Assembly: GCF_902167145.1 (NCBI RefSeq)
Contig: NC_050098.1
Coordinates: 12,916,501-12,980,500, forward strand
DNA: 64,000 nt
Direction of reading: 5' to 3'
Source of the DNA: Zea mays
Taxonomy: Eukaryota; Streptophyta; Magnoliopsida; Poales; Poaceae
The notes under the pieces were generated by a model, which saw nothing but the letters and a program-made list of their open reading frames with translations, made no database searches and was not told the origin of the DNA. Shown one piece after another: positions 1-11,069 of this stretch. The position numbers and the translations under genes were made by a program. Positions within the stretch are counted from its first letter, which is position 1. Each line of letters starts with the position of its first letter.

Positions 1-1036
1 GTAAGGACCTATTCGTTGGATGACCGCCTAGGAAAACAGTGCAACCATGAGGGTGGAGTGGGACGCCCTTAGCTGAATAATTAAAGGAACCGGAGTGTAG
101 TTTGCTTAGCCGTCGTGCCGTCAATGGGGCTCGGTGTATGCGGCTCGCTCTGCCAAGGTTGATTTGTCCCTTAGGGAGGAGTGTGGTACATTTAGGAAAC
201 CTAACGGGCGGCTACAGCCTCAGGGAATCTTTGTAAAGGCTACGTAGTGATGCCCTGCTGGACCACCTAGGTAGTGGTCAATGGGGAGTAGCTCTCTCCG
301 GGCAGAAAGGGAATCACGGCTTGTGGGTAAAGTGCACAACCTCTGCAGAGTGTATGAAAACTGATATATTAGCCGTGCTCCAGTGATTAGTGGTACTTGA
401 TCAGAGATGTTCGGATTTGCAGGTGGCAATGAGATTGATGGTTCTTGGAATTGACTCTGGTAATGGTAAGTGGTACTCTTTCCGTTTGGAAAGGAGTACG
501 TTTGGGTTAATAACGTGGGTTAAATCTAAAACTTGGCTTCCTCACTAGTAATAATAATCTGACCGACTAAAAGCAACTGCTTGACTTACCCACCCACATA
601 AAGCTAGTCCACTACAGCCAAACAGGACACTTGCTGAGTATGTTGATGTGTACTCACCCTTGCTCTACACACCAAATCCCCCCTTCCCCAGGTTGTCCGC
701 ATTGCAACCACTGCTCAGGAGAAGATGAAGCCGTGGAAGGAGACTTCCAGGAGTTCCAAGACTACGACGAGTTCTAGGCGTGGGTTAGCGGCAACCCCCA
801 GTCGGCTACCTGTGAAGGCCGCGTTTATCTACGTTTCATTTTCGCACTTTGATTATTGTAAAGACTACGTGGATGTCTCAGACATATGATGTAATCGACT
901 ATTTTTTTCCCTTTTTAATACTATTTGAGCACTGTGTGATGATGTCCATGTTATGTAACTGCTGTGTACGTGAATTGCTGATCCTGGCACGTACATGGTT
1001 CGCATTCGGTTTGCCTTCTAAAACCGGGTGTGACAG
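1..1036 (+). mobile_element. 3' part of a chromovirus-type LTR (nested insertion)
   Basis: The segment ends in ...CCGGGTGTGACA, an LTR-type 3' terminus, and directly afterwards the Sirevirus gag reading frame resumes. Its blocks (GGAAAACAGTGC near 31, GGGACGCCCTTAGCTGA near 61, TTTGTAAAGGC near 230, ACTTGTGGGTAAAG-like near 320, CCTCTGCAGAGTGTA near 340, TAGCCGTGCTC near 370) occur in the same order in the 3.44-kb LTRs at 44434-52614, so it is a diverged relative of that LTR family. I infer it is the 3' LTR of an element inserted into the Sirevirus; the rest lies left of the window. No gene is supported here. Confidence 0.7.
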
Positions 1037-3654
1037 GAGATCACGCCAAGAAGGAGGTCATGACCGGCGAGAAGCCCGCTACAAGCCACGGGAAGGCTCC
1101 ATCAAGGGAGTCCGACACCAAGCACAAGGAGGAGTCCCCTCCCCGCGTCAAGTCACACCGGAGTGGCGACAAGAAGAAGAAAATGAAGAAGGTGGTCTAC
1201 TACGAGACCGATTCTTCGTCGCCCTCTACATCCGGATCCGACGTCGCGTCTATCACTTCTAAGCGCCATGAGTGCAAGAAGTATAGTAAGATCCCCCTAG
1301 CTACCCCCGCATTTCTAAACGCACTCCTTTACTTTCCATCCCATTAGGCAAACCACCCGTTTTTGACAGTGAAGATTATTCTATGTGGAGTGATAAAATG
1401 AGGCATCATCTAACCTCACTCCACGCTAGCATTTGGGATGTTGTTGAATTTGGCGCGCAGGTACCATCCGTAGGGGATGAAGATTATGACTCGGACGAGG
1501 TTGCCCAAATCCGGCACTTCGATTCCCAAGCAACTACTATACTCCTCGCTTCTCTAAGTCGAGAGGAGTATAATAAGGTGCAAGGGTTGAAGAGCGCCAA
1601 GGAGATTTAGGACGTGCTCAAAACCGTGCACGAGGGAGATGAGGTGACCAAGATCACCAAGAGGGAGACGATCGAGGGGGAGCTCGGTCGTTTTATGCTC
1701 AACCAAGGAGAGGAGCCACAAGCTATGTATAACCGGCTCAAGACCTTGGTGAACCAAGTGCGCAACCTCGGGAGCACCAAATGGGATGACCATGGAATGG
1801 TCAAGGTTATTCTTAGATCACTCGTATTTCTTAATCCCACTCAAGTTCAATTAATTTGTGGTGATCCTAGATACAAGCTAATGTCTCCTGAGGAAGTTAT
1901 AGGAAAATTTGTGAGCTTTGAATTGATGATCAAAGGCTCCAAGAAAATCATCGAGCAAGGCGCCTCCTCCACACCTGATATGCAACCCGTTGCCTTCAAA
2001 GCAACGAAGGAGAAGAAAGAAGAGTCTACATCAAGCAGGCTCTCCATCGACGCCTCCAAGCTCGACAACGAGGAAATGGCGCTCATCATCAAGAGCTTCC
2101 GCCAAATCCTCAAGCAAAGGAGGGGGAAAGACTACAAGCCCCGCTCCAAGAAAGTTTGCTACAAGTGTGGTAAGCCCGATTACTTTATAGCAAAATGTTC
2201 TATATCTAGTGACAGTGACAGGGGCAACGACAATAAGGGAAGGAGGAAGGAAAAGAAGAAGTACTACAAGAAGAAGGGCGGCGATGCCCACGTGTGTCGG
2301 GAATGGGACTCCGATGAGAGCTCCACCGACGACGAGGACGTCACCAACATCGCCATCAACAAAGGCATCCTCTTCCCAAATGTCGGCCACAAGTGCCTCA
2401 TGGCAAAGGACGACAAGAAGAAGGTAAAATCTAGATTCTCCACTAAGTATGCAACTTCTAGTGATGAGGATAATTCTAGTGATGATGAGGATAACTTGCT
2501 CACTCTTTTTGCCAACCTAAACATGCAACAAAAAGAAAAATTGAATGAATTGATTAGCGCTATTCATGAGAAGGATGAACTCTTGGACAGCCAAGAGGAC
2601 TTCCTAATTAAAGAAAATAAGAAGCATGTTAAGGTTAAAAATGCTTATGCTCTAGAGGTAGAAAAATGTGAAAAATTAACTAGTAAGCTAAGCACTTGCC
2701 ATGACACTATTTCTAGCCTTAGAAATGAAAATGCCAAATTAATTGCTAAGGTTGAGAAATCAAATGTTTGTGATGATTCAATTGTTAATCTTAAAAATGA
2801 TAATGCTAGTTTAATTGCTAAGATTGACATGTTGAATGAATCACTTGCTAGCCTTAAGATTGAGAATGAAAAATTAATTGCTAAGGCTAAGGATTTAAAT
2901 GTTTGCAATGATGCTATTTCCAATCTTAGAAATGAAAATGCCATGTTACATGCTAAGATTGATGAATTAAATGTTTGCAAACCCTCTACATCTAGTGTTG
3001 ATCATGTTACTACTTGTACTAGATGTAGAAATATTAATATTGAGGCTATTCATGATCACCTTGCTATGATTAAACAACAAAAATGATCATATAGCTAAAC
3101 TAGATGCTAAAATTGCCGAGCATGAATTAGAGAATGAAAAATTTAAATTTGCTCGTAGTATGCTTTATAATGGGAGACGCCCTGGCATTAAGGATGGCAT
3201 TGGCTTCCAACAGGGAGACAATGTCAAGCTTAATGCCCCTCCTAAAAGATTGTCTAATTTTGTTAAGGGCAAAGCTCCCATGCCTCAGGATAACGAGGGC
3301 TATATTTTATATCCTGCTGGTTATCCTGAGGATAAGATTAGGAGAATTCATGCAAAGAAGACTCATTCTGTTTCTCACCATGCTTTTATTTATAAGAATG
3401 AGGCTTCTAGCTCTAGTCGTTCTACACATGTTAAAATGCTGAAGAAGAAATCTCCAATTGCATCAAATAATCATAACATTTCATTCAAGACCTTTGATGC
3501 TTCATATGTGCTTACTAGCAAATCAGGCAAAGTAGTTACCAAATATGTTGAGGGCAAACACAAGGGGTCAAAGACTTGTGTTTGGGTACCCAAGGTGCTT
3601 GTTTCTAATGTCAAAGGACCCAAGACCGTTTGGGTACCTAAGAACAAGGCCTAA
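1037..3654 (+). pseudogene. Sirevirus gag, broken
   Basis: Nucleocapsid/capsid polyprotein of the copia element. A lysine/serine-rich N-terminus (from about 1060) is followed by the UBN2-type capsid region (1383-2030), then a zinc knuckle at 2158-2199 and a long coiled coil of repeating Asn/Leu/Ile-rich heptads (2500-3080). A fragment matching the homologous position runs in another frame from 3160 to 3654. Damage: a frameshift near 1300, TGG changed to TAG at 1607-1609 (Trp in the copy at 42262), TGA at 3084, and a knuckle reading C-X2-C-X3-D-Y-X4-C where the sister copy has G-H, so the zinc-binding His is lost. Confidence 0.88.
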
Positions 3655-3659
3655 ATTTA

Positions 3660-3952
3660 TTTTATAGGTTTATGCATTCGGGGGCTCAAGTTGGATCATT
3701 GATAGAGGGTGCACAAACCACATGACTGGGGAGAAAAGGATGTTCTCCTCCTATGAGAAAAACCAAGATCCCCAAAGAGCCATCACATTCGGGGATGGAA
3801 ATCAAGGTTTGGTCAAAGAATTGGGTAAAATTGCTATATCACCTGACCATTCTATTTCCAATGTTTTTCTTGTAGATTCTTTAGATTACAACTTGCTTTC
3901 TGTTTCTCAATTATGTAAAATGGGCTACAATTGTCTTTTACGGATGTAGGTG
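3660..3952 (+). pseudogene. Copia aspartic protease, active site mutated
   Basis: The stretch SWII-D-R-G-CTNHMTG (codons around 3690-3730) is the copia protease active-site block, which should read D-S-G or D-T-G. Here codon 3704-3706 is AGA (Arg), so the catalytic triad is D-R-G. The downstream block ending LLSVSQLCKMGYNC is also typical. The frame is lost at about 3940, and the integrase frame starts at 3931. The protease would have matured the Gag-Pol polyprotein in virus-like particles; this copy should be inactive. Confidence 0.85.
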
Positions 3953-5391
3953 TTACTGTCTTTAGAAGAAGTGATGATTCAATAGCATTTAAGGGAGTGT
4001 CAAAGGGTCAGCTATACTTAGTTGATTTTAATAGAGCTGAACTTGACACTTGCTTAATTGTTAAGACTAATATGGGTTGGCTCTGGCATCATCGACTAGC
4101 CCACGTTGGGATGAAGAATCTTCACAAGCTTCTAAAGAGAGAACACATTTTGGGACTAACAAATGTTTATTTTGAGAAAGACAGGGTTTGTAGCGCATGT
4201 CAAGCAGGGAAGCAAGTTGGTGTTCATCATCCACACAAGAACATCAAGACGACTGACAGGCCGCTTGAGCTGCTCCACATGGATCTATTCGGCCCGATAG
4301 CTTACATAAGCATCGGCGGGAGTAAGTACTGTCTAGTTATTGTGGATGATTATTCTCGCTTCACTTGGGTGTTCTTTTTGCAGGAAAAATCTCAAACCCA
4401 AGAAACCTTAAAGGGATTCTTGAGATGGGCTCAAAATGAGTTTGGCTTAAGGATAAAAAAGATTAGAAGCGACAATGGAACGGAGTTCAAGAACTCTCAA
4501 ATTGAAGGCTTCCTTGAGGAGGAGGGCATCAAGCATAAGTTCTCTTCTCCCTACATGCCACAACAAAATGGTTTAGTGGAGAGGAAAAATAGAACTCTAC
4601 TTGACATGGCGAGGACCATGCTTGATGAATACAAGACTTTGGACCAGTTTTGGGCGGAAACAATCAACACTGCTTGCTACTCCATCAACCGTCTCTACCT
4701 ACACCGAATCCTCAAGAAGACATCTTATGAACTCCTCACCGGTAAAAAGCCCAATGTTTCATATTTTAGGGTCTTTGGTAGCAAATGTTTTATTCTTGTT
4801 AAAAGAGGTAGAAAATCTAAATTTGCTCCTAAGGCTGTAGAAGGTTTTTTACTTGGTTATGATTCAAACACAAGGGTATATAGAGTCTTTAACAAGTCCA
4901 CTGGACTTGTTGAAGTTTCTTGTGACATTGTGTTTGATGAGACAAATGGCTCTCAAGTAGAGCAAGTTGATCTTGATGAGCTAGATGATGAAGAGGCTTT
5001 GTGCGTCGTGCTAAGGAACATGTCCATTGGGGATGTGTGTCCTAAGGAATCCGAAGAGCCTCCACAAGCACAAGATCAACCATCATCTTCCACACAAGCA
5101 TCTCCACCAACCCAAGATGAGGATCAAGCTCAAGATGATGAAAATGAAGATCAAGAGGATGAGCCACCTCAAGAGGAGGGCAATGATCAAGGGGGAGATG
5201 CCAATGATCAAGACAAGGAAAATGAACAAGATCCAAGACCGCCACACCCAAGAGTCCACCAGGCGATTCAAAGAGATCACCCCATGAACACCATCCTCGG
5301 CGATATCCATAAGGGGGTAACTACTCGATCTCGAGTCACTCATTTTTGTGAACATTACTCTTCTTTTCCTCTATTGAGCCACACAGGGTAG
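3931..5391 (+). pseudogene. Copia integrase (catalytic residues intact)
   Basis: The HHCC zinc domain is visible (W-H-H-R-L-A-H ... C-S-A-C-Q-A-G-K, about 4080-4215). The core follows with the D-D-E triad: HMDLFGP near 4279, RSDNGTEF near 4469 and QNGLVERKN near 4563. After the core come the family-typical blocks ending LLGYDSNTRVYRVFNK, and then an acidic Gln/Asp/Glu-rich linker (5040-5240). The frame ends at 5391 in LLSHTG-stop, and a frameshift near 5370 separates it from reverse transcriptase. It would insert element cDNA into host DNA, but its polyprotein is broken upstream and downstream. Confidence 0.9.
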
Positions 5392-6362
5392 AGGATGCAC
5401 TTAAAGATTCGGATTGGGTGTTGGCGATGCAAGAGCAGCTCAACAACTTCACGAGGAATGAGGTATGGCATTTAGTTCCACGTCCTAACCAAAATGTTGT
5501 AGGAACCAAGTGGGTCTTTCGCAACAAGCAAGATGAGCATGGTGTGGTGACAAGGAACAAGGCACGACTTGTGGCCAAGGGATATTCACAAGTCGAAGGT
5601 TTGGATTTTGGTGAAACCTATGCACCCGTAGCTAGGCTTGAGTCAATTCGTATATTACTTGCCTATGCTACTTATCATGGCTTTAAGCTCTATCAAATGG
5701 ACGTGAAGAGTGCCTTCCTCAATGGACCAATCAAGGAAGAGGTCTATGTTGAGCAACCTCCAGGCTTTGAAGATAGTGAGTATCCTAACCATGTATATAA
5801 ACTCTCTAAGGCGCTTTATGGGCTCAAGCAAGCCCCAAGAGCATGGTATGAATGCCTAAGAGATTTTCTTATCACTAATGGCTTCAAAGTCGGCAAAGCC
5901 GATCCTACCCTCTTTACTAAAACTATTGCAAATGATTTGTTTGTATGCCAAATTTATGTTGATGATATTATATTTGGGTCTACTAACAAATCTACTTGTG
6001 AAGAGTTTAATAGGATCATGGTTCAAAAATTCGAGATGTCTATGATGGGGGAGTTGAAGTATTTTCTAGGATTTCAAGTCAAGCAACTCCAAGAGGGCAC
6101 CTTCATCAGCCAAACGAAGTACATTCAAGACATACTCACCAAGTTTGGAACGAAGGATGCCAAGCCCATCAAGACACCCATGGGAACCAATGGGCATCTT
6201 GACCTCGACACAGGAGGTAAATCCGTAGATCAAAAGGTATATCGGTCGATGATAGGATCTCTACTCTATTTGTGTGCATCTCGACCGGACATTATGCTTT
6301 CCGTATACATGTGTGCAAGGTTCCAAGCCGATCCTAAGGAAGTTCACCTTAGGGTCGTGTAA
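5371..6362 (+). pseudogene. Copia reverse transcriptase
   Basis: Starts in the frame reading [10 protein letters not shown] and runs through the RVT_2 domain: [60 protein letters not shown] and the catalytic [10 protein letters not shown] (around 5957-5985). The open frame ends at a TAA at 6360-6362 where the family normally has Lys in the block before RILRYL, so the RNase H domain is cut off by a nonsense change. Confidence 0.92.
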
Positions 6363-6365
6363 CGA

Positions 6366-6909
6366 ATCTTGAGATATTTAGTTCATACACCTAAGTTTAG
6401 TCTTTGGTACCCCAAGGAATCCTCTTTTGATTTATTAGGATATTCCGATGCTGATTGGGCAGGGTGTAAAATTGATAGGAAGAGTACATCAGGGACTTGT
6501 CAGTTTCTGGGGAGATCCCTGGTGTCTTGGGCTTCAAAGAAACAAAACTCAGTAGCTTTTTCTACCGCTGAAGCTGAGTATATTGCCGCAGGCCATTGTT
6601 GCGCGCAATTACTTTGGATGAGGCAAACCCTTAGGGACTATGGCTACAAATTTAGCAAAGTCCCTCTCCTATGTGATAATGAGAGTGCAATCTGCATGGC
6701 GGATAATCCCGTTGAACACAGCCGCACTAAGCACATAGCCATTCGGTATCACTTTTTGAGAGATCACCAACAAAGGGGGATATCGGGATAGCCTATATTA
6801 ACACCAAAGATCAATTGGCCGATATCTTTACCAAGCCTTTAGATGAGAAAACCTTTACCAAACTTAGGAATGAGCTAAACATTCTTGATTCTCGGAATTT
6901 TGATTGATA
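6366..6909 (+). pseudogene. Copia RNase H
   Basis: Reads RILRYLVHTP, then GYSDADWAGC, DRKSTSGTCQF, SWASKKQNSVAFSTAEAEY, LLCDNESAI and HSRTKHIAIRYHFLRD, the standard copia RNase H series with its Asp and Glu metal-binding residues. A frameshift near 6780 (CAAAGGGGGATATCGGG) moves the last part, AYINTKDQLADIFTKPLDE, into another frame. It normally removes RNA from the RNA/DNA hybrid during reverse transcription. Confidence 0.88.
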
Positions 6910-7692
6910 CTTTACACACATAGCTCATTTGTATACCTTTGATCATATCTCTTTTATGTCTATGACTAATGTGTTTTCAAGTGTATTATTATGCTTAGTC
7001 ATAGAATTGAAAGGGAAATGGAGTATTCGGCAAAGACGACGCTTCCATTCAACTCCATCAGTATTATCTACTCTTTGCCGGTATTCCGCATAGTTCTCCT
7101 TTGGTATAATCTTCACTCATATTTATTTGTTTGCCAAAGGGGAGAAAAAGTTCAAGGGCTTATATTTCACTAACAAGTATTCGTTTTTGGCGATTCATGC
7201 TAAAGGAGGAGAAAATATTAGCCCAAAGCAAAAGGACCGCACCACCACTGAATTTTAAAAATGAAGTTTTCAAATTGGTATCTTAATGTGTTTTCAAAAG
7301 GGGAGAAAGTTCTAGTATCTTCAAAAATTTGTAAAACCCTCTTGAACACTAAGAGGAGAATTTTATTAAGGGGGAGTTTTGTTTAAGTCAAAGGAAAAGC
7401 ATTTGAAACAGGGGGAGAAAATTTCAAATCTTGAAAATGCTTCTTTTAATCTTACTCATATACCTTTGACTATTTGCAAAAAGTTTTGAAAAGAATTTTA
7501 CAAAGAATTTGCAAAACACAGCTTGTGGTGCAAGCGTGGTCCAAAATTTTAATAAGAAGAAAACCATCCATGCATATCTAGTAGAAATAATTATTGGTTT
7601 CATTCCAAGCAACCTTTGCACTTACCTTATGCAAACTAGTTCAATTCTGCACCTTTATATTTGCTTTGGTTTGTGTTGGCATCAATCACCAA
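6910..7692 (+). other. Sirevirus 3' non-coding region with repeated purine tracts
   Basis: No coding sequence is recognised. Several AAAGGGGAGAA-like tracts occur (about 7136, 7203, 7297, 7370 and 7411), the multiple-polypurine-tract signature described for Sireviruses. The tract expected next to the LTR is missing: CAATCACCAA joins directly to ATAGGG at about 7691-7693, whereas the related junction at 59094-59112 reads CACCAAAAAGGGGGAGAT followed by TGAAAG. Confidence 0.75.
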
Positions 7693-8871
7693 TAGGGTCA
7701 AACCTTTTTCCTAAATGATTTTGGTGGTTGAATTGCCCAACACAAATTATTGGACTAACTAGTTTGCTCTAGATTATGAGTTCCACAGGTGCCAAAGGTT
7801 CAACACAAACCAATAAAAAGTCCTAGAAAGGGTTCAAATTAAAAAGAGCAAAAGACAACCGAAGGCTGCCCTGGTCTGGCGCACCGGATTGTCCGGTGTG
7901 CCATCGGACAGTGTCCGGTGCACCAGGGTGGATCAACTCAAACTTGCTAGCTTCGGGAATTTGGGGAGCCACTCCGCTATAATTCACCGGACTGTCCGGT
8001 GCACCACCGGACTGTCCGGTGTGCCAGCGGAGCAACGGCTATCTGCGCCAACGGTCGTCTGCAAAAGTCTGCAGTGAACAGTGCAACTGTGCGCGCAGAA
8101 GTCAGAGCAGGCGCCAGAAGGCGCACCGGACAGTGAACAGTAACTGTCTGGTGGCCCCATAAGTCAGAGCTCCAACGGTCGAACCCTAACGGTTGGGTGA
8201 CGTGGCTGGCACACCGGACAGTGTCCGTTGGCGCACCGGACTGTCCGGTGTGCCATATGACATCAGCCACCCCCAACGGCCACTTTGGTGGTTGGGGCTA
8301 TAAATACCCTCCAACCACCACACTTCAAGGCATCCAAGTTTTCAGCCAACACATTCAATACAAGAGCTATAGCATTCAATTCAAGATACAATTAGGGTGA
8401 ATCAAAATCTCTCCAAGTCCCAATTCCACTCAAAGCAATAGGGACTAGAAGAGAGAGTTTTGCCGTGTTCTTTTGAGCTCTTGCGCTTGGATCGCTTTTC
8501 TTCTTCCCCATTCTCATTCCCGCAACACTTGTAATCAAAGCAAGAGACACCAATTGTGTGGTGGTCCTTGTGGGGACTAAGTGTCCCGTTTGATTGAGAA
8601 GAGAAGCTCACTCGGTCTAGGTGACCGTTTGAGAGAGGGAAAGGGTTGAAAGAGACCCGGTCTTTGTGACCACCTCAACGGGGAGTAGGTTTGCAAGAAC
8701 CGAACCTTGATAAAACAAATCACCGTGTCACACTCTTCGTTTGCTTGTGATTTGTTTTCACCCTCTCTTTTGGACTCGATTTTATTTCTAACGCTAACCC
8801 CGGCTTGTAGTTGTGCTTAAGTTTATAATTTTCAGATTCTGCCTATTCACCCTCCCTCTAGGCGACTTTCA
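7693..8871 (+). repeat. Sirevirus 1 3' LTR (first ~13 bases lost)
   Basis: Aligns along its length with the LTR at 40662-41873 and ends in CTTTCA at 8871. A TATA box (TATAAATA) lies at 8299-8306. Upstream of it are several copies of the CG-rich palindrome CACCGGACTGTCCGGTG and partial forms (about 7880-8250). The usual TGAAAGGGAA start is absent because of a small deletion across the purine tract/LTR junction. Confidence 0.85.
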
Positions 8872-9189
8872 CACTTTCTATTTACAAAAAATGATAGTAA
8901 ATGTTACTATCATACAAACATGAAACTGAAGACAAATTTCTTCCCATGAAAGGCATAAAACATTCTTTAATCAAAGAGTGAAGCCACTATCCAATCCTAA
9001 TGAAATATGTCCAATGATATCAACATCAGATTTGAGTTAGTTGGTGACTCTAATACTTGTTTCTCCGTTTGGAATTATCCTCTTCGTATGAAATCTTGTT
9101 CTTATTCAGCCATTTGAGAAGCTGAACACAGTCCTTCAATGATGTTCTTTCTAGTGGTAGCATCTATAGGGTCATCATCCACCTCTCCT
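8872..9189. other. No gene recognised; contains a perfect short hairpin
   Basis: AT-rich sequence without a credible reading frame. At 8891-8913 it holds ATGATAGTAA-ATG-TTACTATCAT, a perfect 10-base inverted repeat with a 3-base loop. No terminator or RNA gene context supports a function. Confidence 0.5.
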
Positions 9190-9791
9190 GGCTAAGCTAT
9201 GGGCAATAGTCTTTTTCCACTAGAACTTCCTTCCTTGTGTTGTTTCTTGCCTCCCTGATAAGATATGAATTTCTTGCCCTGGTTTTTAAATTGAGCCTTG
9301 AAATGCTTTTTAGAGTATTGTTTCTTGTCCAGTGACTGTTTGATTAGATTCACATTATCACTCCTTGTATCCTTATGTCTATCCTCTTCTTGGTGGATAC
9401 GCATGACAATGAGCTTTTTAATTTTCCACTTTTCTAGACTCATGTTGTAGTTCACAACAAAAGTCTTAAACTCCTTTGGTCGAGACACTAATACAAAGTG
9501 AATAACGAAATCATTCTTTAATTCTATGTCAAAACTCTTAGGTTTGTTGGCAAAGTTGGTCATCTTAAGTTTGCACTCCCTTATTTTAGAGCCATCACAC
9601 TTTTTAGTAACAATTTTCTTAATAATATTCCCCACATATGACTTTGAGGAACCAATAAATTGTTGTTGAATCTTGTCAAGGTAATCACTAACACTATGAC
9701 ATTTTGTGATTGCTAGCCTAATGGACTATATGATAGAGCTCTTGATGACCATCATACATTTCTTATTGGATCTCTACCACTTTACATGTTT
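9190..9791 (-). pseudogene. Copia-type gag fragment (UBN2 region)
   Basis: Read leftwards from about 9791 the translation follows the capsid region of copia Gag: ...SIRLAI, DYLDKIQQQFIGSSKS, then KIVTKKCDGSKIRE, a lysine-rich block, PKEFKTFVVNYNMS, KWKIKKLIVMRIHQEEDR, and a basic tail. In-frame stops occur upstream (TGGTAG near 9779 and another near 9740), and the open part spans 9192-9635. It differs from the Sirevirus gags here and probably belongs to another copia lineage. No LTR, protease or pol accompanies it, so it is a remnant. Confidence 0.7.
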
Positions 9792-10085
9792 GAGATCAAA
9801 TGTCATCGTCAAGGCACAAAACTGGCTCCGGTTCCATTGTTGGAACTAGGAAAGCGAACAATGCTCAGACCTAGCCGCTAGATGCAGTATAATAGATGTT
9901 ATACCTTCGATATTAGATGGAGTCATTAGAGCGACGCCATCCCGATCGTTCCTTCAACTGGCCGCGGGTGAGGATGAGCGACATCGGCGGCGGTCTTTCA
10001 CTCCACTTACCGCGTTAGAGACCAGATCAAATCTCCTTGGATGTGTATAGGAGAGAAAGCTACCGACAAACGTTGGTTTGTATAT
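9792..10085. other. Left flank of the tandem duplication, nothing recognised
   Basis: No coding region or repeat boundary is evident. It ends in ...GTTTGTATAT directly before GGGCCATCTCTC, the shared start of the three duplicated copies. It is the only one of the three left flanks that is not an LTR. Confidence 0.5.
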
Positions 10086-10546
10086 GGGCCATCTCTCTTA
10101 TTTATATACGGGTGTGAAAAAGGATCGAAACCATAATATTGTTGCACTCCTACTCAGGAAGCGAGAAAAGAGTTTAATCTGCAGATCAGCGTGAACACCA
10201 GTGGTGATGATGGAGAGGTCATCACTGCTAGATCGTACACAGTGCCGATGACGATGAGAGGTTTAACGTCGACGGTTTTTGAACTGATGGTTATAATCTT
10301 GGTTATCACGGCTTGCTTTCATAAATGCCCGCGAAACCGGTGGTGAAGGGGTATGAACAGGTGATGCTAGACTTTGTGTACTTTGTGTAGTAAAGGAGTA
10401 AAAGGACATGGTAATTCCGAACAACATTGCTTGTTTGTGTGTGAGGCTGAGGATAACTAGGAGCACGCCAAGAAGTAATATGACAGTGAGAAATAATTAA
10501 GAAGAAAGAATCATTCAACTATATATATAACTAGTAAGCGCTTACA

Positions 10547-11015
10547 TCATATCCTGACCAGGACGGCCCCGATCTGGACGCTCTTGACCTCTCCCTTGTG
10601 CATGGATTCGGTGACTAGCTCCGTGTACATGTGGAATAGTGCGTCAATGATGGCGGCCCCGAAATGGTGGGTGAGCATGGACTCATGGATGGCCCTGATC
10701 GCCATGGACACCTTCCTGCCGTCTGTCTCAACGCCTGCGCCGCTGCTCATGCTGCCTTCGAACGTCCGCACGTAGTCGAGGCTGAAGGAGCCTTCCTTGC
10801 TCACCTCCTCCTCGATCTCCCGTGCGCTCGGCGCGTAGAACGGGGCGTCGTAGGCGTCCACCACATCCTGCTCGAGCAGTCCCTGCACCACCACACCACC
10901 GTACAGCTTCCATTTTACTATATATTATGTACACGCACGGATCGGATCGGATCGGATCTGCTGCCACCTGCAGCAGGCAGCTACTGGCTGAGCAAGCGGG
11001 ACGGCGCGGCATCAT
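10547..11015 (-). pseudogene. SABATH methyltransferase exon 3 + intron 2 fragment, copy A
   Basis: Exon 3 equivalent at 10547-10882 (GLLEQDVVDAYDAPFYAPS ... IGAVLVRI, then stop), followed by 133 bp of intron 2 that ends at ATCAT (11015), where gypsy-associated sequence begins. Exons 1 and 2 are absent, so the SAM-binding part is missing and no enzyme can be made. Compared with copies B and C it has private changes such as Lys to Met in FHKYTEL and Leu to Met in EGSLSS, consistent with relaxed constraint. Confidence 0.88.
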
Positions 11016-11069
11016 TAGTGCTGGGAATTGGGCCGGGCCGGGCCAGCCCGGCCCAAGCCCATCGTGCTC

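Larger units (their letters stand above)
1037..8871 (+). mobile_element. Sirevirus 1 (Ty1/copia, Ji/Opie-like), decayed, 5' part outside window
   Basis: Domain order is gag, protease, integrase, reverse transcriptase, RNase H, then a long 3' non-coding region with repeated polypurine tracts and a 3' LTR. Integrase before reverse transcriptase is diagnostic for Ty1/copia. The long coiled-coil gag, several purine tracts and an LTR full of CACCGGAC...GTCCGGTG palindromes match the Sirevirus genus (maize Ji, Opie). The element is cut at its left end by the LTR ending at 1036, and it carries several stops and frameshifts, so it is not autonomous. Confidence 0.9.

Noticed and set aside
220..429. 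69-codon minus-strand frame in the left LTR
   Set aside because: No recognisable content; it lies within LTR sequence.
10263..10518. Small minus-strand frames (67 and 70 codons) present in all three duplicated copies
   Set aside because: Conservation is due to the recent DNA duplication; they lie in the SABATH 3' flank and have no recognisable content.
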